41,115 nt of DNA, taken from NCBI GenBank assembly GCA_046539045.1, contig JBKHHU010000006.1, forward strand, positions 1 through 41,115. The letters are read 5' to 3'. Below the pieces are notes generated by a model that saw nothing but the letters and a program-made list of their open reading frames with translations, was not told the DNA's origin and made no database searches. This DNA comes from JBKHHU01 sp046539045 (GTDB lineage: Bacteria; Planctomycetota; Phycisphaerae; SM23-33). A program made the position numbers and the translations under genes. Positions 32,527 to 41,115 of this stretch are shown here, piece by piece; positions within the stretch are counted from its first letter, which is position 1; each line of letters begins with the position of its first letter.

Positions 32527-34800
32527 ATGTGCCGCCATCGCTTCCTGATGACCGTCGCGTCGCTCGCGGTCGCTGTTTTCACCTCCATCGCCGTCGGGCA
32601 ACCGACTGACCCCGGTGGGGCGGATTGGCCCATGTACGTGGAAGACGGCGACAGAACCCCGCCGCAACGGGGCACGAAACTGGTGGACGATCTGCAGGGC
32701 ATCCGTAAGGTCTGGCACTTCAAACGCCACATGAGCGTGGGCAAGGGGCTCTACCCGGGCACACTCCGCAAAACCCGGGAGATGGGCTATGAGCCGTTCC
32801 AGGGCGGGGCTTCTTCGCCGGTGGTTGCCGACGGAACCGTGTTCGTCAGCTACTATAAGCCCAACGGGAAAGCCCCGGCCAAGCCGGTCGGCTGGCGGAC
32901 GGTATCCAACCCGAAGGAGTTTCTGCCCGACTGGTTCTTCAGCGTCACTGCCGACGACATTCTTGTCGCCATCGATGCCGAGACCGGGAAGCTCAAATGG
33001 GAGCGAATCGGGAAGAACAAGGGTCTCAACCGCCTGTCCCATAAACGCGGTCACTGGGGCGTCTCACCGGCGTGCGCCGATGGGGTCGTTTTTCACCTGG
33101 GCTCCATGGGGCGCCTTTACGCCACCGGTATCCGCGACGGCAAGGAACTGTGGGAAACGCCGACCGACCCTGGCCTGGAAAAGCTTCGGCAGGAACACAT
33201 CGAGGCGAAAAAACTCTGTTGGGACTCGGCCGACCGATCTTCGCTGATCGTCGCTGAGGATGTGGTCATTGTTGCGCGGGGCGTGCTGTTGGCTTACGAT
33301 CGCAAGACCGGCAAGCGTGTCTGGCGGACCGAAGATCGCGTGCAGAGCCAGTACAGTACACCCACGTTGTGGCGGCATGGCGGGCGAACCTATATTGTTG
33401 CCAATACCGGCGAGGGCACGCTGCGACTGATCGACCCGAAGGACGGCAGCACCGTCTGGACGTACGACAAACTCGGCCCGTTCATGGGCACGCTTTCGGT
33501 CACCGGTGATCGGGTCATACTCAACAGTCTCCCGAAGCAGGAAGACAGCAGCTCCGGTCTCTACGGAGGCTATCGACTCACCATGACCGGTCCGGAAAAG
33601 CTGTGGACGCTGCCGAACAAGATCCAGTACCAGCATGAATGGAAGTTGGATTCAGGCCCGCGGCAGAAGGTTTGCATCCGCAACGGTCTGGCGTACATCC
33701 CGCTCTGGCCGAAGAAACTCCCGAAAGGCTTCGCGAGCCAACGGTTGGTCATCGCCGACGCAAAGACCGGTGAAATCTATTCCGAGACACCGTATCAGGC
33801 TCGTCGTAGCGGGGCCCGGACGATCCTCATCGAGGACCGCATCCTGATGATCCACGACGATGCCCATGGCGATCCGATCAACGCCTCCCTCTGGACGACC
33901 GGCAAAAAGCCCAGGCAATTAAGTCCGGACATGAGTTTCCCGCACGTGGCCATCACCGCCTACTGCACTCCGATCATCCAGCCCTACGCAAAGGGCAAAT
34001 TGTATTTCCGCGCACTGGACGGGCTGGTGTGCTACGACTTCCGCAAGCCCGCCGACAAGAACAACCGCGAGATCTCGCTGAACATCCCCGGACAGCTGGC
34101 AGGAGCTGAAGACGATCTGAAGGTGAAACTTTACGCAGTGAAGGGCAAGATCGATCGCGGGGGCATCATCGACAGCCGACAGATGCACAACGTGGACGTC
34201 TCGAAGCTGACCTGGGACGGTGAGAAGCTCGGCGGGATGCTTGGAGTGGACTTTCCCCGGACGCGAAAGACCGATTGGTACGATGTCGACGCGCTAGTAA
34301 CCAATGGCAGGAAGCTCAAGGGCACCGTCACGCTCAAAGAGAATGCGTTCGACAAGCCCCTCAAGCTGGACGAAACCGTGCAGACGATGAAGCACCAGCC
34401 GGCATGGCAGCCGCGATGTGACTACGTGCTGTGGCTCAAAGGCGCCAGCTTCCAGAAGGGCCCGAGCCCGAAACGCCTGCTGCTGTTCGTCTCGACCGAT
34501 AAAGAAGGCAAGCTCCAGAGGCTGACCGCCTGGGCGGACCAGACCACCAAGACCCGCCCGGTGATCTACCCGCAGGATATCGAAATCAAGAACGGCAGGC
34601 TCGTCGGCACGTTCGCCGTCCGTTACCGCCCGGATCAGTGGACATCCCCGCTCAGCGAGAATGGCCTCACGGCCGTCGGCGTGTACGAGATCGACGCCAA
34701 GCTCGAGAAGAGCGATAAGCAGGATGTCGGGGAATATACCGGCACCTACGGCGCAGCCTGGAAGAAATCCCGTCCGCTGACCGGCACGATCAAGAAGTGA
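32527..34800 (+). CDS. exported PQQ-like beta-propeller protein
   Basis: The protein has 757 residues; the ATG at 32527 has GGGAG six bases upstream. A signal peptide (MCRHRFLMTVASLAVAVFTSIAVGQ) leads to a propeller with PQQ-type blades: DAETGKLKWERIG, RDGKELWETP, DRKTGKRVWRTEDR and DPKDGSTVWTYDK. The second half is less repetitive and includes beta-rich segments such as LIEDRILMIHDDAHGDP. No catalytic residue set for a quinoprotein dehydrogenase is visible, so it may be a scaffold or sugar-binding protein. It is probably periplasmic. It comes before the carbohydrate genes and may belong with them, but the 159-base gap contains an operator-like dyad. Confidence 0.85.
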   Translation: MCRHRFLMTVASLAVAVFTSIAVGQPTDPGGADWPMYVEDGDRTPPQRGTKLVDDLQGIRKVWHFKRHMSVGKGLYPGTLRKTREMGYEPFQGGASSPVVADGTVFVSYYKPNGKAPAKPVGWRTVSNPKEFLPDWFFSVTADDILVAIDAETGKLKWERIGKNKGLNRLSHKRGHWGVSPACADGVVFHLGSMGRLYATGIRDGKELWETPTDPGLEKLRQEHIEAKKLCWDSADRSSLIVAEDVVIVARGVLLAYDRKTGKRVWRTEDRVQSQYSTPTLWRHGGRTYIVANTGEGTLRLIDPKDGSTVWTYDKLGPFMGTLSVTGDRVILNSLPKQEDSSSGLYGGYRLTMTGPEKLWTLPNKIQYQHEWKLDSGPRQKVCIRNGLAYIPLWPKKLPKGFASQRLVIADAKTGEIYSETPYQARRSGARTILIEDRILMIHDDAHGDPINASLWTTGKKPRQLSPDMSFPHVAITAYCTPIIQPYAKGKLYFRALDGLVCYDFRKPADKNNREISLNIPGQLAGAEDDLKVKLYAVKGKIDRGGIIDSRQMHNVDVSKLTWDGEKLGGMLGVDFPRTRKTDWYDVDALVTNGRKLKGTVTLKENAFDKPLKLDETVQTMKHQPAWQPRCDYVLWLKGASFQKGPSPKRLLLFVSTDKEGKLQRLTAWADQTTKTRPVIYPQDIEIKNGRLVGTFAVRYRPDQWTSPLSENGLTAVGVYEIDAKLEKSDKQDVGEYTGTYGAAWKKSRPLTGTIKK

Positions 34801-34912
34801 TGCAACGTAGCTCCGCAGCGAGGCCGGGCGAGCTTGTGCTTTCCCGGTCTTCCGGGCAGTAGTTCCGGGCCACCAGCGCGAAACCCCTTGCTGAATTCCG
34901 CACAACCAGTAC

Positions 34913-34931
34913 CATCGGAACTCTTCCGATG
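34913..34931. repeat. operator-like dyad upstream of the GH130 gene
   Basis: CATCGGAACTCTTCCGATG is a perfect dyad with eight-base arms and a three-base centre, ending 17 bases before the Shine-Dalgarno site of the GH130 gene. It could bind a LacI-type regulator or form a leader hairpin; nothing here decides. Confidence 0.5.
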
Positions 34932-34959
34932 CGACAGGACTGAAGACAAGGAGTGACGC

Positions 34960-35985
34960 GTGAAGCTGGAACGATTCGACGGGAACCCGATCATCAAGCC
35001 GGTTCCCGACAGCTGGTGGCAATGTGCGGTGACGGCCAATCCGGGGGCGTGGTACGACGAGGCGTCCAAGACCGTGACGATGCTCTACCGGGCCTCGGCG
35101 GCCGACGTGGAACACAAGGTGTATCTCGGCAAGGCTGTCAGCGGAGACGGCTACCATTTCGATCTGGTCGGTGACGAGCCGGCCGTTGCCCCCTCCGACG
35201 GGTTCGACGGCGGGTGCGTGGAGGATCCGCGGATCGTCAAGTACGGCCAGTGGTACTTCATCACCTACGCCTCGCGTCCCTTCCCCGCAGGGCAGTACTG
35301 GCTCAAGACGCCCAACGAGCAGTGGAAGCCGCCATTCGCCAGTGAAGACTGGCCGCTGTGCATGCGGGAGAGTATGAGTTCTTCCGGGCTGCTCATCACG
35401 CGCGACTTCCAAACGTTCTACCGCGGCGGGCGCATCACTCACCCGATGCTCGACGACCGCGACGCGATTCTCTTCCCCGAGAAAATCGGCGGCAAGTACG
35501 CCATGCTCCACCGGCCGATGAGCTGGACCGGCGAAAAATACGGGACCGACCACCCAGCGATGTGGCTGATGTTCTCCGACGACCTGCACTGCTGGGACTA
35601 TGACAGCTCACGGTTCGTCGCGAAGGCGCAGTTCCCGTGGGAAATGAAGATCGGCGGTTCCACCCCGCCGATCCGCACCGACCGCGGCTGGTTCACCATC
35701 TACCATGCCGTAGGTGACGATCTGCACTATCGTCTGGGAGCGATGATGCTCGACCTCGACGAACCGTGGAAAGTCACCCACCGGGCAACCGACTGGATCA
35801 TGCAGCCGGAAGCATGGTACGAACTGGAAGGCTTCTACAAGGGCTGCATCTTCCCTTGCGGGAACGTCGTGATCGACGGGAAGCTGTTTGTTTATTACGG
35901 GGCCGCCGATCGCTACGTCGGAGTTGCCACGGCGGACTTCGGGCAGATGGTCGACTGGCTCTGCGGATTCCCCGTCAAGGAGTGA
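34960..35985 (+). CDS. glycoside hydrolase family 130 phosphorylase-like protein
   Basis: The protein has 341 residues; the GTG at 34960 has AAGGAG six bases upstream. The five-bladed propeller pattern of GH130 is visible: the opening NPGAWYDEASKTVTMLYRA (residues 27-45), the VEDPRI motif at 87-92 with the likely catalytic Asp89, and further strands such as WFTIYHAVGDDLHYRLGAMMLDLDEPWKV. Family members phosphorolyse beta-1,4- or beta-1,2-linked mannosides; the exact substrate cannot be read off. No signal peptide, so cytoplasmic. The next gene starts two bases after the stop. Confidence 0.9.
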   Translation: MKLERFDGNPIIKPVPDSWWQCAVTANPGAWYDEASKTVTMLYRASAADVEHKVYLGKAVSGDGYHFDLVGDEPAVAPSDGFDGGCVEDPRIVKYGQWYFITYASRPFPAGQYWLKTPNEQWKPPFASEDWPLCMRESMSSSGLLITRDFQTFYRGGRITHPMLDDRDAILFPEKIGGKYAMLHRPMSWTGEKYGTDHPAMWLMFSDDLHCWDYDSSRFVAKAQFPWEMKIGGSTPPIRTDRGWFTIYHAVGDDLHYRLGAMMLDLDEPWKVTHRATDWIMQPEAWYELEGFYKGCIFPCGNVVIDGKLFVYYGAADRYVGVATADFGQMVDWLCGFPVKE

Positions 35986-35987
35986 CC

Positions 35988-38039
35988 ATGCCGAAGAAGG
36001 ACCACCCATATCGCCCCTCCTGGCCCGGTTCGGACATCTACGTCTCGCCCCGCGGGGGAGAGAAGTATTCCGGACTGCGAGCCGATCCGAACGGCCGGGA
36101 CAGTGACGGCCCGCTTCCGAGCCTGCCGTGGGCGCTGGCCCGTCTGGCGGAGTCGCCTCCGGTCGGTCCGGTCACCATCTGGCTGGACGAAGGCACCTAT
36201 TTCCTGGACGAGCCGCTGGTACTCGGGACCGATGCGCCGCTGGTAACCCTCGCCGCCCGCCCCGGTGCGAAGGTGACTCTCAGCGGCGGGAAGCGGATCA
36301 CCGGCTTCACCGAATCAACAGATGAAGAAGGCCGGCGCGTCTGGACGGCGGACCTGCCGGAGGTCACCGATGGACAGTGGTACTTCCGGTCGCTGTACGT
36401 CAACGGCGTTTCCCGCCCGAGAACGCGCCGGCCCGAAGAGGGGCTCATGCGGATCGACCGCGTGCCGGGGATGACCTTCGACAGCTTCATAGGCCCGCCG
36501 GAATCGCACCACAAGACGTTCTACTGCAAGCCGGAGCAGGTCCAGCCATGGTGGAACCTGGGAGATGTCGATGCCGTAGCGGTGCACTACTGGCTGGAGG
36601 AACGCCTGCCGCTGGAGCATGTGGACCCGAGCACCGGAAGAATCGATACGCAGGTGCTCCCGTGGTTCCCGCTGAAGGATGACGCTGCCGCCCGCTGCGC
36701 CCGCGTGTGGTTCGAGAACGTGCCCGGGGAACTCAACAAACCCGGCCAGTGGTATCTGGACCGCCCGCTCGGGCAGCTGACCTACCTGCCTCGCGAGGAT
36801 GAACAGCTTGATGCCACCGAAGTCATTGCCCCGGTTCTCGATCACCTGATCCGCATCGAGGGTTCGCCCGAGACGCCGGTGCGCGGAATTGTTCTTCGTG
36901 ACCTGCAGATCGCCCACGCCGACTGGAGCCATATCCCGGGCAGGGGCACCGATTCCCAGGCCGCCATCAGTGTGCCGGGAATCGTCCGAATGAAGCACGC
37001 CAGACAGTGCGCGATCGATAACTGTCGCATCGGCCCCGCCGGCCCGTACGGGATCGAAGTCGGCGTCGGGTGTCGCGGCAATCGCATCAGCGGTTGCTCG
37101 CTGACCGCTCTCGGCGCCGGTGGGATCAAACTGATGGGGAGCGTCGACGAACCGGCAGGGCGGGTCAGTCACACCATCGTCGAGAACAACGAGATCGCCG
37201 ACTGCACCAGCGTATTCCCCAGTGCCGTCGGGATCCTGATCGTCCATTCAGATCACAACATCGTCCGCGGGAACCATATTCACGACCTGGAGTACAGCGG
37301 CATCAGTTGCGGCTGGACGTGGGGCTTCGGCGACTCCGCCACGCATCACAATCAACTGCTGGACAACCACATTCACGACCTCGGAACCGGTCTGCTGAAC
37401 GACATGGGTGGGATCTATACCCTCGGCGAGCAGCCGGGAACCGTCATCCGCGGCAACCACATCCACCACATCCGGGCCGACAACTACGGCGGATGGGCCA
37501 TCTACGCCGACGAAGGCTCCAGCTATATCCTGATCGAGAAGAACCTGCTGCACCACACCTCCAGCGAATGCTTCAACTTGCACTACGGGAAGGAGAACAT
37601 CCTCCGGAACAACGTGCTGGCGTTCTCGGGTCTGGGTGTGGTTTCGGTCAGCGCTGCCGGTGAGGACTGGAACTCGCTGACGCTTGAGCGGAACATCCTG
37701 CTGACGGATGGTAAACCGCTGCTGGTGGCGCGCGACGGCGACAGCCTTGACCAGAACGGGTTCCGAAGCGATCTGAATGTGCTCTGGGACGCCGGCGGCA
37801 AGGAGATCTTCGCCGGAGACGAGATGCGGGATGAATTCTCGGAAGTCACCTGGGACCGCTTCACCTTCGAGCAACTGCAGCAGATGGGATACGAACGTCA
37901 CAGCTGCGTTGCTGATCCGCGGTTCCTGGATGCCGCCGGTGGCGATTTTCAACTGCCGGCGGACAGTTCCGCCTGGGCGATCGGGTTCCAGCCCTTCAGC
38001 GCAGCGGAAACCGACGTCCGGGCAGCCGAGGAAGACTGA
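35988..38039 (+). CDS. right-handed beta-helix protein (GH141-like glycosidase candidate)
   Basis: The protein has 683 residues; the ATG at 35988 has AAGGAG five bases upstream and overlaps the tail of the GH130 gene's ribosome site. The N-terminus reads SDIYVSPRGG..., then WLDEGTYFLDEPLVLG and KVTLSGGKRITGF, the usual opening of GH141/GH120-like beta-helix enzymes. The middle contains pectate-lyase-type coils with repeated N-x-I-x-x-C/N rungs (ENNEIADC, GNHIHDLEYSGI, DNHIHDLGTG, GNHIHHIRADNYG). Several Asp and Glu residues in these coils could be catalytic. No signal peptide or membrane helix is seen, which is unusual for the family. It likely works with GH130. Confidence 0.8.
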   Translation: MPKKDHPYRPSWPGSDIYVSPRGGEKYSGLRADPNGRDSDGPLPSLPWALARLAESPPVGPVTIWLDEGTYFLDEPLVLGTDAPLVTLAARPGAKVTLSGGKRITGFTESTDEEGRRVWTADLPEVTDGQWYFRSLYVNGVSRPRTRRPEEGLMRIDRVPGMTFDSFIGPPESHHKTFYCKPEQVQPWWNLGDVDAVAVHYWLEERLPLEHVDPSTGRIDTQVLPWFPLKDDAAARCARVWFENVPGELNKPGQWYLDRPLGQLTYLPREDEQLDATEVIAPVLDHLIRIEGSPETPVRGIVLRDLQIAHADWSHIPGRGTDSQAAISVPGIVRMKHARQCAIDNCRIGPAGPYGIEVGVGCRGNRISGCSLTALGAGGIKLMGSVDEPAGRVSHTIVENNEIADCTSVFPSAVGILIVHSDHNIVRGNHIHDLEYSGISCGWTWGFGDSATHHNQLLDNHIHDLGTGLLNDMGGIYTLGEQPGTVIRGNHIHHIRADNYGGWAIYADEGSSYILIEKNLLHHTSSECFNLHYGKENILRNNVLAFSGLGVVSVSAAGEDWNSLTLERNILLTDGKPLLVARDGDSLDQNGFRSDLNVLWDAGGKEIFAGDEMRDEFSEVTWDRFTFEQLQQMGYERHSCVADPRFLDAAGGDFQLPADSSAWAIGFQPFSAAETDVRAAEED

Positions 38040-38097
38040 CTCCTGATCGCCTGACCGGCTCGTTCTGCTTTCTGATCAATCCAGGCAACAGCGGCTG

Positions 38098-39201
38098 CTA
38101 CTGTCCCAGAGATGTACAGGGAAGGTCGAATGTTTCAGCGACCACCGGATGCGTGATGTTGCCCGCGGCGATGTTCAGCCCGGCCGCCAGTCCGGGATCC
38201 CCGGCGATCGCCTGCTCCCACCCGCGGGCGATGCGACGGGCGTACGGAAGCGTCGCGTTGGTCAGGGCCACCGTCGACGTGCGAGGCACGGCCCCGGGCA
38301 TATTCGCCACGCAGTAGTGGATTACGTCGTGCACCGAGTATGTCGGGTCCTGGTGCGTGGTGGGGCGGGAGGTCTCCACGCAGCCGCCTTGATCGACGCC
38401 GACATCCACAATCACCGAACCGGGTGCCATCCGCGGGAGGTCCTCCTCCGAGATCAGCATCGGCGTCCTTCCGCCGGGTACCAGCACCGCCCCGATCACC
38501 AGATCCGCATGCGGAAGCAGCCGCCGAATGCTCCATTTGCTGGACATCTCGGTCCGAACGTTGGGCGGCATGATGTCGGCCAGGTGCCGCAGACGCTCCA
38601 GATCGATGTCCATGATCACCACCTGGGCACCCATACCGGCAGCGACCTTCGCTGCTTGGGTGCCGACGATCCCGCCGCCGAGGATCACCACGTGTCCCTG
38701 AGTGGTGCCCGGCACGCCACCGAGAAGCACACCTCGCCCGCCGGCAGCCTTCTCCAGACAGCGGGCCCCCACCTGAACGGCCATCCGTCCCGCGACCTCG
38801 CTCATTGGCGTCAGCAGAGGCAGGCGACCGGCGGTGTCCTCTATGGTCTCGTACGCGATGGCAATGGCGCCGGTGTCCCTGACCGACTCGGTCAGTTCCC
38901 GCGACGCAGCGAAATGGAAGTAGGTGAACATCATCTGGCCGGGCTTCATTTTTTCGCACTCGGCCGGTTGCGGCTCCTTGACCTTCATGATCATCTCGGC
39001 GTTGTCGAACACGTCGGTTGCGTCGGCCGCGATGGTCGCGCCGTGGTTGACATACGCGTCATCCTCGAATCCGCTCCCGATACCCGCGCCGGACTCGATG
39101 AGCACGTCGTGGCCGTCTTCGGTCAGCATTTCACATCCGGCCGGCGTGAGCGCGACCCTGTACTCCTGCGGCTTGATCTCTTTCGGCACCCCGATGATCA
39201 T
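38098..39201 (-). CDS. ald: alanine dehydrogenase
   Basis: The protein has 367 residues; the ATG at 39201 has AAAGGGA about eight bases upstream (more upstream starts give a poor extension). The enzyme converts L-alanine, water and NAD+ to pyruvate, ammonium and NADH. The classical active-site residues occur at the classical positions: Arg15, Lys75, His96 and Asp270. The NAD-binding motif is GGGIVG at 175-180, and the family phrase VGVDQGGCVETSRPTTH surrounds Asp270. It is convergent with the beta-helix gene and follows the GH94 gene on the same strand at a distance of 318 bases, so it probably has its own promoter. Confidence 0.96.
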   Translation of the reverse strand: MIIGVPKEIKPQEYRVALTPAGCEMLTEDGHDVLIESGAGIGSGFEDDAYVNHGATIAADATDVFDNAEMIMKVKEPQPAECEKMKPGQMMFTYFHFAASRELTESVRDTGAIAIAYETIEDTAGRLPLLTPMSEVAGRMAVQVGARCLEKAAGGRGVLLGGVPGTTQGHVVILGGGIVGTQAAKVAAGMGAQVVIMDIDLERLRHLADIMPPNVRTEMSSKWSIRRLLPHADLVIGAVLVPGGRTPMLISEEDLPRMAPGSVIVDVGVDQGGCVETSRPTTHQDPTYSVHDVIHYCVANMPGAVPRTSTVALTNATLPYARRIARGWEQAIAGDPGLAAGLNIAAGNITHPVVAETFDLPCTSLGQ

Positions 39202-39519
39202 GTCATTGTCCCTTTTTGTGAGAGCATCTCTCCCGCTGGTTCTGCGTAAGGGCACCGGCCCTCCGACGGCGGGCTGACTCGGAAGTATATAACAAGCGAG
39301 CCGAGGCCGGATTTCCACCCCAATACGATGGAAAACCGGTGCAATATGATCAAGTAGCCGCTCGGACGCCCCTTTGTATGACCGCCCGCACTGATTGCGC
39401 GTTCTACCCGGCGAGGTTTGCTGCTCTCGGGCGAGAGCATCTTCTCGGAAGGCCACGCATTTCCGCAGGACTGGATGAACCGAATGCCTCTGGCTCCTGT
39501 GTGGAAGCGGCAGGGCCGC
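39202..39519. other. intergenic region upstream of alanine dehydrogenase
   Basis: No gene is supported in these 318 bases. A minus-strand TATACT lies at 39289-39284 with no convincing -35 box. A hairpin TGCTCTC-GGGC-GAGAGCA (39422-39439, 7-bp stem, 4-base loop) lies about 80 bases after the end of the GH94 gene and may be its terminator; no U-run follows. Confidence 0.45.
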
Positions 39520-41115
39520 CTACAGGGCTACGTGCACCCGGTAGTTTTGGCCCTTCTCACACGGGAGGACTTCGCTCTGCAGCGGTTCATTGTCCACGGT
39601 GATGGCGGGTTCGTCGGCAGAGCGGGCGGGGCTGTAGGTGACATGGTACGTCGCACCACGGAAGACGCGGGTGATCGAACTGGTCTGCCACTGTTTCGGC
39701 ATGCAGGGGCGGATGTGCAGACCGTCGGCTTCCGGCTGGAGGCCGAAGATATGGGCGACGATACCCTTGAGCAGCCAGCCGGCAGAGCCGGTGAACCAGC
39801 CGTCGCCCGCTTCGCCGTAGCGCTCTCCTGACGGCGGGGCGAAGTAAGCATTCGGCACCACGTACGGCTCGCCGGTCTGTTGGTCGCGGGCTTCACTGAA
39901 CGGGAGAATCTTCTGTAGCGTTCGGTAGGCCTCTTCGGTTCGATCCAGCATGCAGTCGGCGATCATCTTGAATGTCGACGCGTGGACATACACTCCGCCG
40001 TTAACGTTCGTTCCCGGACGCGTGGCGCTGATGAACCCCACATCCTTCCGGAACTCCGTGAACGGCTCTGCCACGGTGAGAATGCCGATATCCCGCTCGA
40101 GTTTCTCATCGACCGCCTGCATCGCCTTTCGGGCCCGCTCCTCGGCGGCAGTGCCGGAAATCACGCTCCACGCCTGCGGGTTCAGGAAACACTGGTTCTC
40201 GATGCTTGTGCCGATCGGTTTGCCGTCATCGGTGAAAGCGCGCAGGTAGTATTCGCCGTCCCAGCCGTCGGTGTTGATCGCCTCAGCCAGCTGGCGGGCG
40301 CGGGTGAGGGCGTCGTCTGCGTCGTCCGACCGGCCGATCATCTCGGCCAGTTCGGCGAACTGCAGCAGCGCCCGGTGCAGGGCCATGCTCAGCCACACGC
40401 TCTGGCCGTCACCGTCCGCGCCCACACCGTTCATGATGTCATTCCAGTCCCCACTGTGGATCTTCGATAGGCCGTGTTCACCACGATCGGCCCAGAGATA
40501 CTCCAGACTCCGCCTGCAGTGCTCGTACACTTCGGCAGACTCACCTTCCCAGAACGGCACTTCCTCGTTGAGCAGCGTCAGGTCGCCGGTCTCCTTGACG
40601 AGGCTCGCGACGGTAAAGGTGATCCAGACCGGCGAGTCGCTGTAATCCTGCTCGACCAGCTGCCCTTCGATCCACGCACGCGGGGCATATCCGCTCTCGT
40701 ACTGGTGGGAGAGCACCTTGCGGAGCGTCGCCCGGGCGTGATCCGCACCAAAGATGGAGATGTTGTCGGCATCCTGCAGCAGGTCTCGCACGCCGTTGAA
40801 GTACACGCGGGCCCACGTCGCGTTGAACAGCAGCTGGTGCTTGAGCCAGTGATTCACGAACACGTTCAGCGTCTCATCCGGCGTGTGGATGTCCACGCCA
40901 TCGGTGGCGTGGTCGAAATATTCGCGGACTGTCCTGAATTCTTCCTCGACGGCACCATCGGCGAAGTACTTCCCGCGGAGGGCGGCGATCTCGTCATTGT
41001 CCTTGAGCGGACCGGCGATCGCGTTGATCGTGCGCGACTCGCCCGGCTGGAGTTCCAGGTTCACCTGCAGGGCGAAACAGATCGGATCGAATTCGCAGAC
41101 GCTGTTTCCGCACGC
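39520..41115 (-). CDS. glycoside hydrolase family 94 phosphorylase, N-terminal part outside the window
   Basis: About 531 C-terminal residues are visible; the frame is open to the window edge, so the N-terminal sandwich domain is missing. The alpha/alpha-barrel of GH94 is clear: the catalytic-type motif SGDWNDIMNG, with the conserved general-acid Asp, plus the GGVYVHASTFKMIADCML and PNAYFAPPSG segments of the phosphate/sugar site. The C-terminal beta-sheet domain ends at VHVAL. Known members phosphorolyse beta-1,2-, beta-1,3- or beta-1,4-glucosides (cellobiose, cellodextrin, chitobiose); which one cannot be told. Typical full length is about 800 residues. Confidence 0.9.
   Translation of the reverse strand, partial: ACGNSVCEFDPICFALQVNLELQPGESRTINAIAGPLKDNDEIAALRGKYFADGAVEEEFRTVREYFDHATDGVDIHTPDETLNVFVNHWLKHQLLFNATWARVYFNGVRDLLQDADNISIFGADHARATLRKVLSHQYESGYAPRAWIEGQLVEQDYSDSPVWITFTVASLVKETGDLTLLNEEVPFWEGESAEVYEHCRRSLEYLWADRGEHGLSKIHSGDWNDIMNGVGADGDGQSVWLSMALHRALLQFAELAEMIGRSDDADDALTRARQLAEAINTDGWDGEYYLRAFTDDGKPIGTSIENQCFLNPQAWSVISGTAAEERARKAMQAVDEKLERDIGILTVAEPFTEFRKDVGFISATRPGTNVNGGVYVHASTFKMIADCMLDRTEEAYRTLQKILPFSEARDQQTGEPYVVPNAYFAPPSGERYGEAGDGWFTGSAGWLLKGIVAHIFGLQPEADGLHIRPCMPKQWQTSSITRVFRGATYHVTYSPARSADEPAITVDNEPLQSEVLPCEKGQNYRVHVAL

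Noticed and set aside
34843..34856. CCCGG-TCTT-CCGGG hairpin after the PQQ-like gene
   Set aside because: Only five base pairs and no U-run; could be chance in GC-rich DNA.
1..41115. Mobile elements, CRISPR arrays, toxin-antitoxin pairs, defence genes
   Set aside because: None of the recognisable protein families or repeat patterns for these is present.

Overview
This 41.1 kb window looks like chromosomal DNA of a member of the Planctomycetota, most likely the class Phycisphaerae. That placement is an inference from gene content. The signs are a high-GC genome with strong Shine-Dalgarno sites, a signal-peptide protein carrying a c-type-haem-like motif, a PQQ-type beta-propeller, a large TPR protein, non-ECF sigma factors with unusual N-terminal extensions, and fused ABC-2 permeases. 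Most genes are ordinary. No phage, transposon, CRISPR array or toxin-antitoxin module was seen.

Layout. 0-6.3 kb: the end of a TPR protein, tRNA-Cys, an exported protein with a C-x4-C-H motif, a small membrane protein and a coiled-coil lipoprotein. 6.3-8.6 kb: a long leader region and a sigma-70 factor with three predicted N-terminal helix-turn-helix segments, convergent with hemA. 8.6-13 kb: the tetrapyrrole pair (precorrin-2 dehydrogenase then hemA, minus strand), divergent from a VIT/vWA protein. 13-15.7 kb: tRNA-Val, a probably frameshifted small exported protein, an Mth938-like protein and an FAD oxidoreductase. 15.7-18.8 kb, minus strand: a second sigma factor behind a 480-base AT-rich region rich in dyads, a PNPOx-like flavoprotein, a DUF962/Mpo1-like membrane protein and an MlaE permease. 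18.9-21.7 kb: aldo/keto reductase, SppA-like lipoprotein protease and a minimal zincin. 21.7-25.8 kb, minus strand: two paralogous double-length ABC-2 permeases. 25.9-32.4 kb: exonuclease III, then a TolC / HlyD / ABC ATPase / FtsX-type permease operon ending in a U-tailed terminator. 32.5-41.1 kb: a PQQ propeller protein, GH130, a beta-helix protein (GH141-like), alanine dehydrogenase and a GH94 phosphorylase that runs off the right edge.

How genes work together. The clearest units are the tripartite efflux operon (26963-32343), the tetrapyrrole pair, the tandem ABC-2 permeases, and a carbohydrate group in which GH130 and GH94 suggest intracellular phosphorolysis of beta-linked oligosaccharides. 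Points most worth a second look are the multi-HTH sigma factor, the dyad-rich region upstream of the second sigma gene, an interleaved pair of inverted repeats before the efflux operon, a divergent promoter pair sharing one -35 region, an 11-base promoter motif found twice, and a beta-helix glycosidase without a visible export signal. No function was assigned where only a fold or composition could be seen.
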